Below, one piece after another: positions 29,027 to 29,091 of a DNA stretch of 29,091 bases. The position numbers and the translations under genes were made by a program. Origin of the DNA: DASWHF01 sp036393295 (GTDB lineage: Bacteria; Pseudomonadota; Gammaproteobacteria; Acidiferrobacterales; UBA6901); the NCBI GenBank assembly GCA_036393295.1, contig DASWHF010000107.1, positions 1 through 29,091 on the forward strand. The letters run 5' to 3'. Position 1 is the first letter of the stretch; each line of letters opens with the position of its first letter. The notes below the pieces were generated by a model. It was not told where the DNA came from. It searched no databases and saw only the letters and a program-made list of their open reading frames with translations.

Positions 29027-29091
29027 CCCTCTCCCTCCGGGAGAGGGCCGGGGTGAGGGCCGACGGCTCCGAAAAAACCGCCCTCATCCTG
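29027..29091. repeat. Hairpin repeat downstream of speD, cut by window edge
   Basis: CCCTCTCCC-TCC-GGGAGAGGG (29027-29047) is a perfect 9 bp hairpin starting 20 nt after the speD stop. Next, GGGTGAGGGC (29051-29060) faces GCCCTCATCC (about 29080-29089) with one mismatch. CCCTCTCCC...GGGAGAGGGCCGGGGTGAGGG is a widespread proteobacterial intergenic repeat (recognised from memory). It may also end speD transcription. Confidence 0.7.

Noticed and set aside
28960..29060. A frameshift truncating speD
   Set aside because: Neither other forward frame after TCGD encodes the usual DPWKAxxYL continuation, so a simple frameshift does not restore the normal end.

Overview
The window is about 29 kb of high-GC chromosomal DNA from a gammaproteobacterium. 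The evidence is the order of core genes: hemE, gltD and gltB, aroB and aroK, pilQ to pilM, ponA, with argS plus a SPOR gene and priA nearby. From memory this is close to the pilMNOPQ neighbourhood of Pseudomonas, although a dgt gene lies between aroB and gltB here and priA has been separated from argS. The species cannot be named from the sequence. Most of the window is ordinary core metabolism and envelope biology.

Left part (1-3660). A priA gene truncated by the window edge runs leftward and is divergent from a fructosamine-kinase-family gene. The 436 bp between them are unusually AT-rich for this DNA and hold three consensus DnaA boxes. A long hairpin with A and T tracts separates the kinase from convergent hemE. 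A REP-like composite inverted repeat lies upstream of hemE.

Middle (3658-18366, all leftward). One run covers pilM-pilN-pilO-pilP-pilQ (type IV pilus alignment complex and secretin, with ATGA overlaps), a GC-rich terminator, then aroK-aroB-dgt (shikimate pathway and dNTP hydrolysis), a 9-mer-based inverted repeat, then gltB-gltD (glutamate synthase).

Right part (18552-29091, mostly rightward). ponA (PBP1a) is divergent from pilM across a 185 bp promoter region and overlaps a conserved gene of unknown function. A lipoprotein gene of clearly different base composition follows, then a CHASE2 adenylate cyclase, a small exported protein, and an inverted copy of the composite repeat. The window ends with argS and a SPOR-domain gene, a convergent cupin, and a divergent speD (S-adenosylmethionine decarboxylase) with a short C-terminus, followed by another widespread hairpin repeat.

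No CRISPR array, tRNA, rRNA, insertion sequence, prophage or defence system was seen, and no large undescribed multi-gene system was recognised. The items most worth a second look are the DnaA-box cluster beside priA, the atypical lipoprotein gene, the speD leader and short SpeD, and the families of intergenic inverted repeats.
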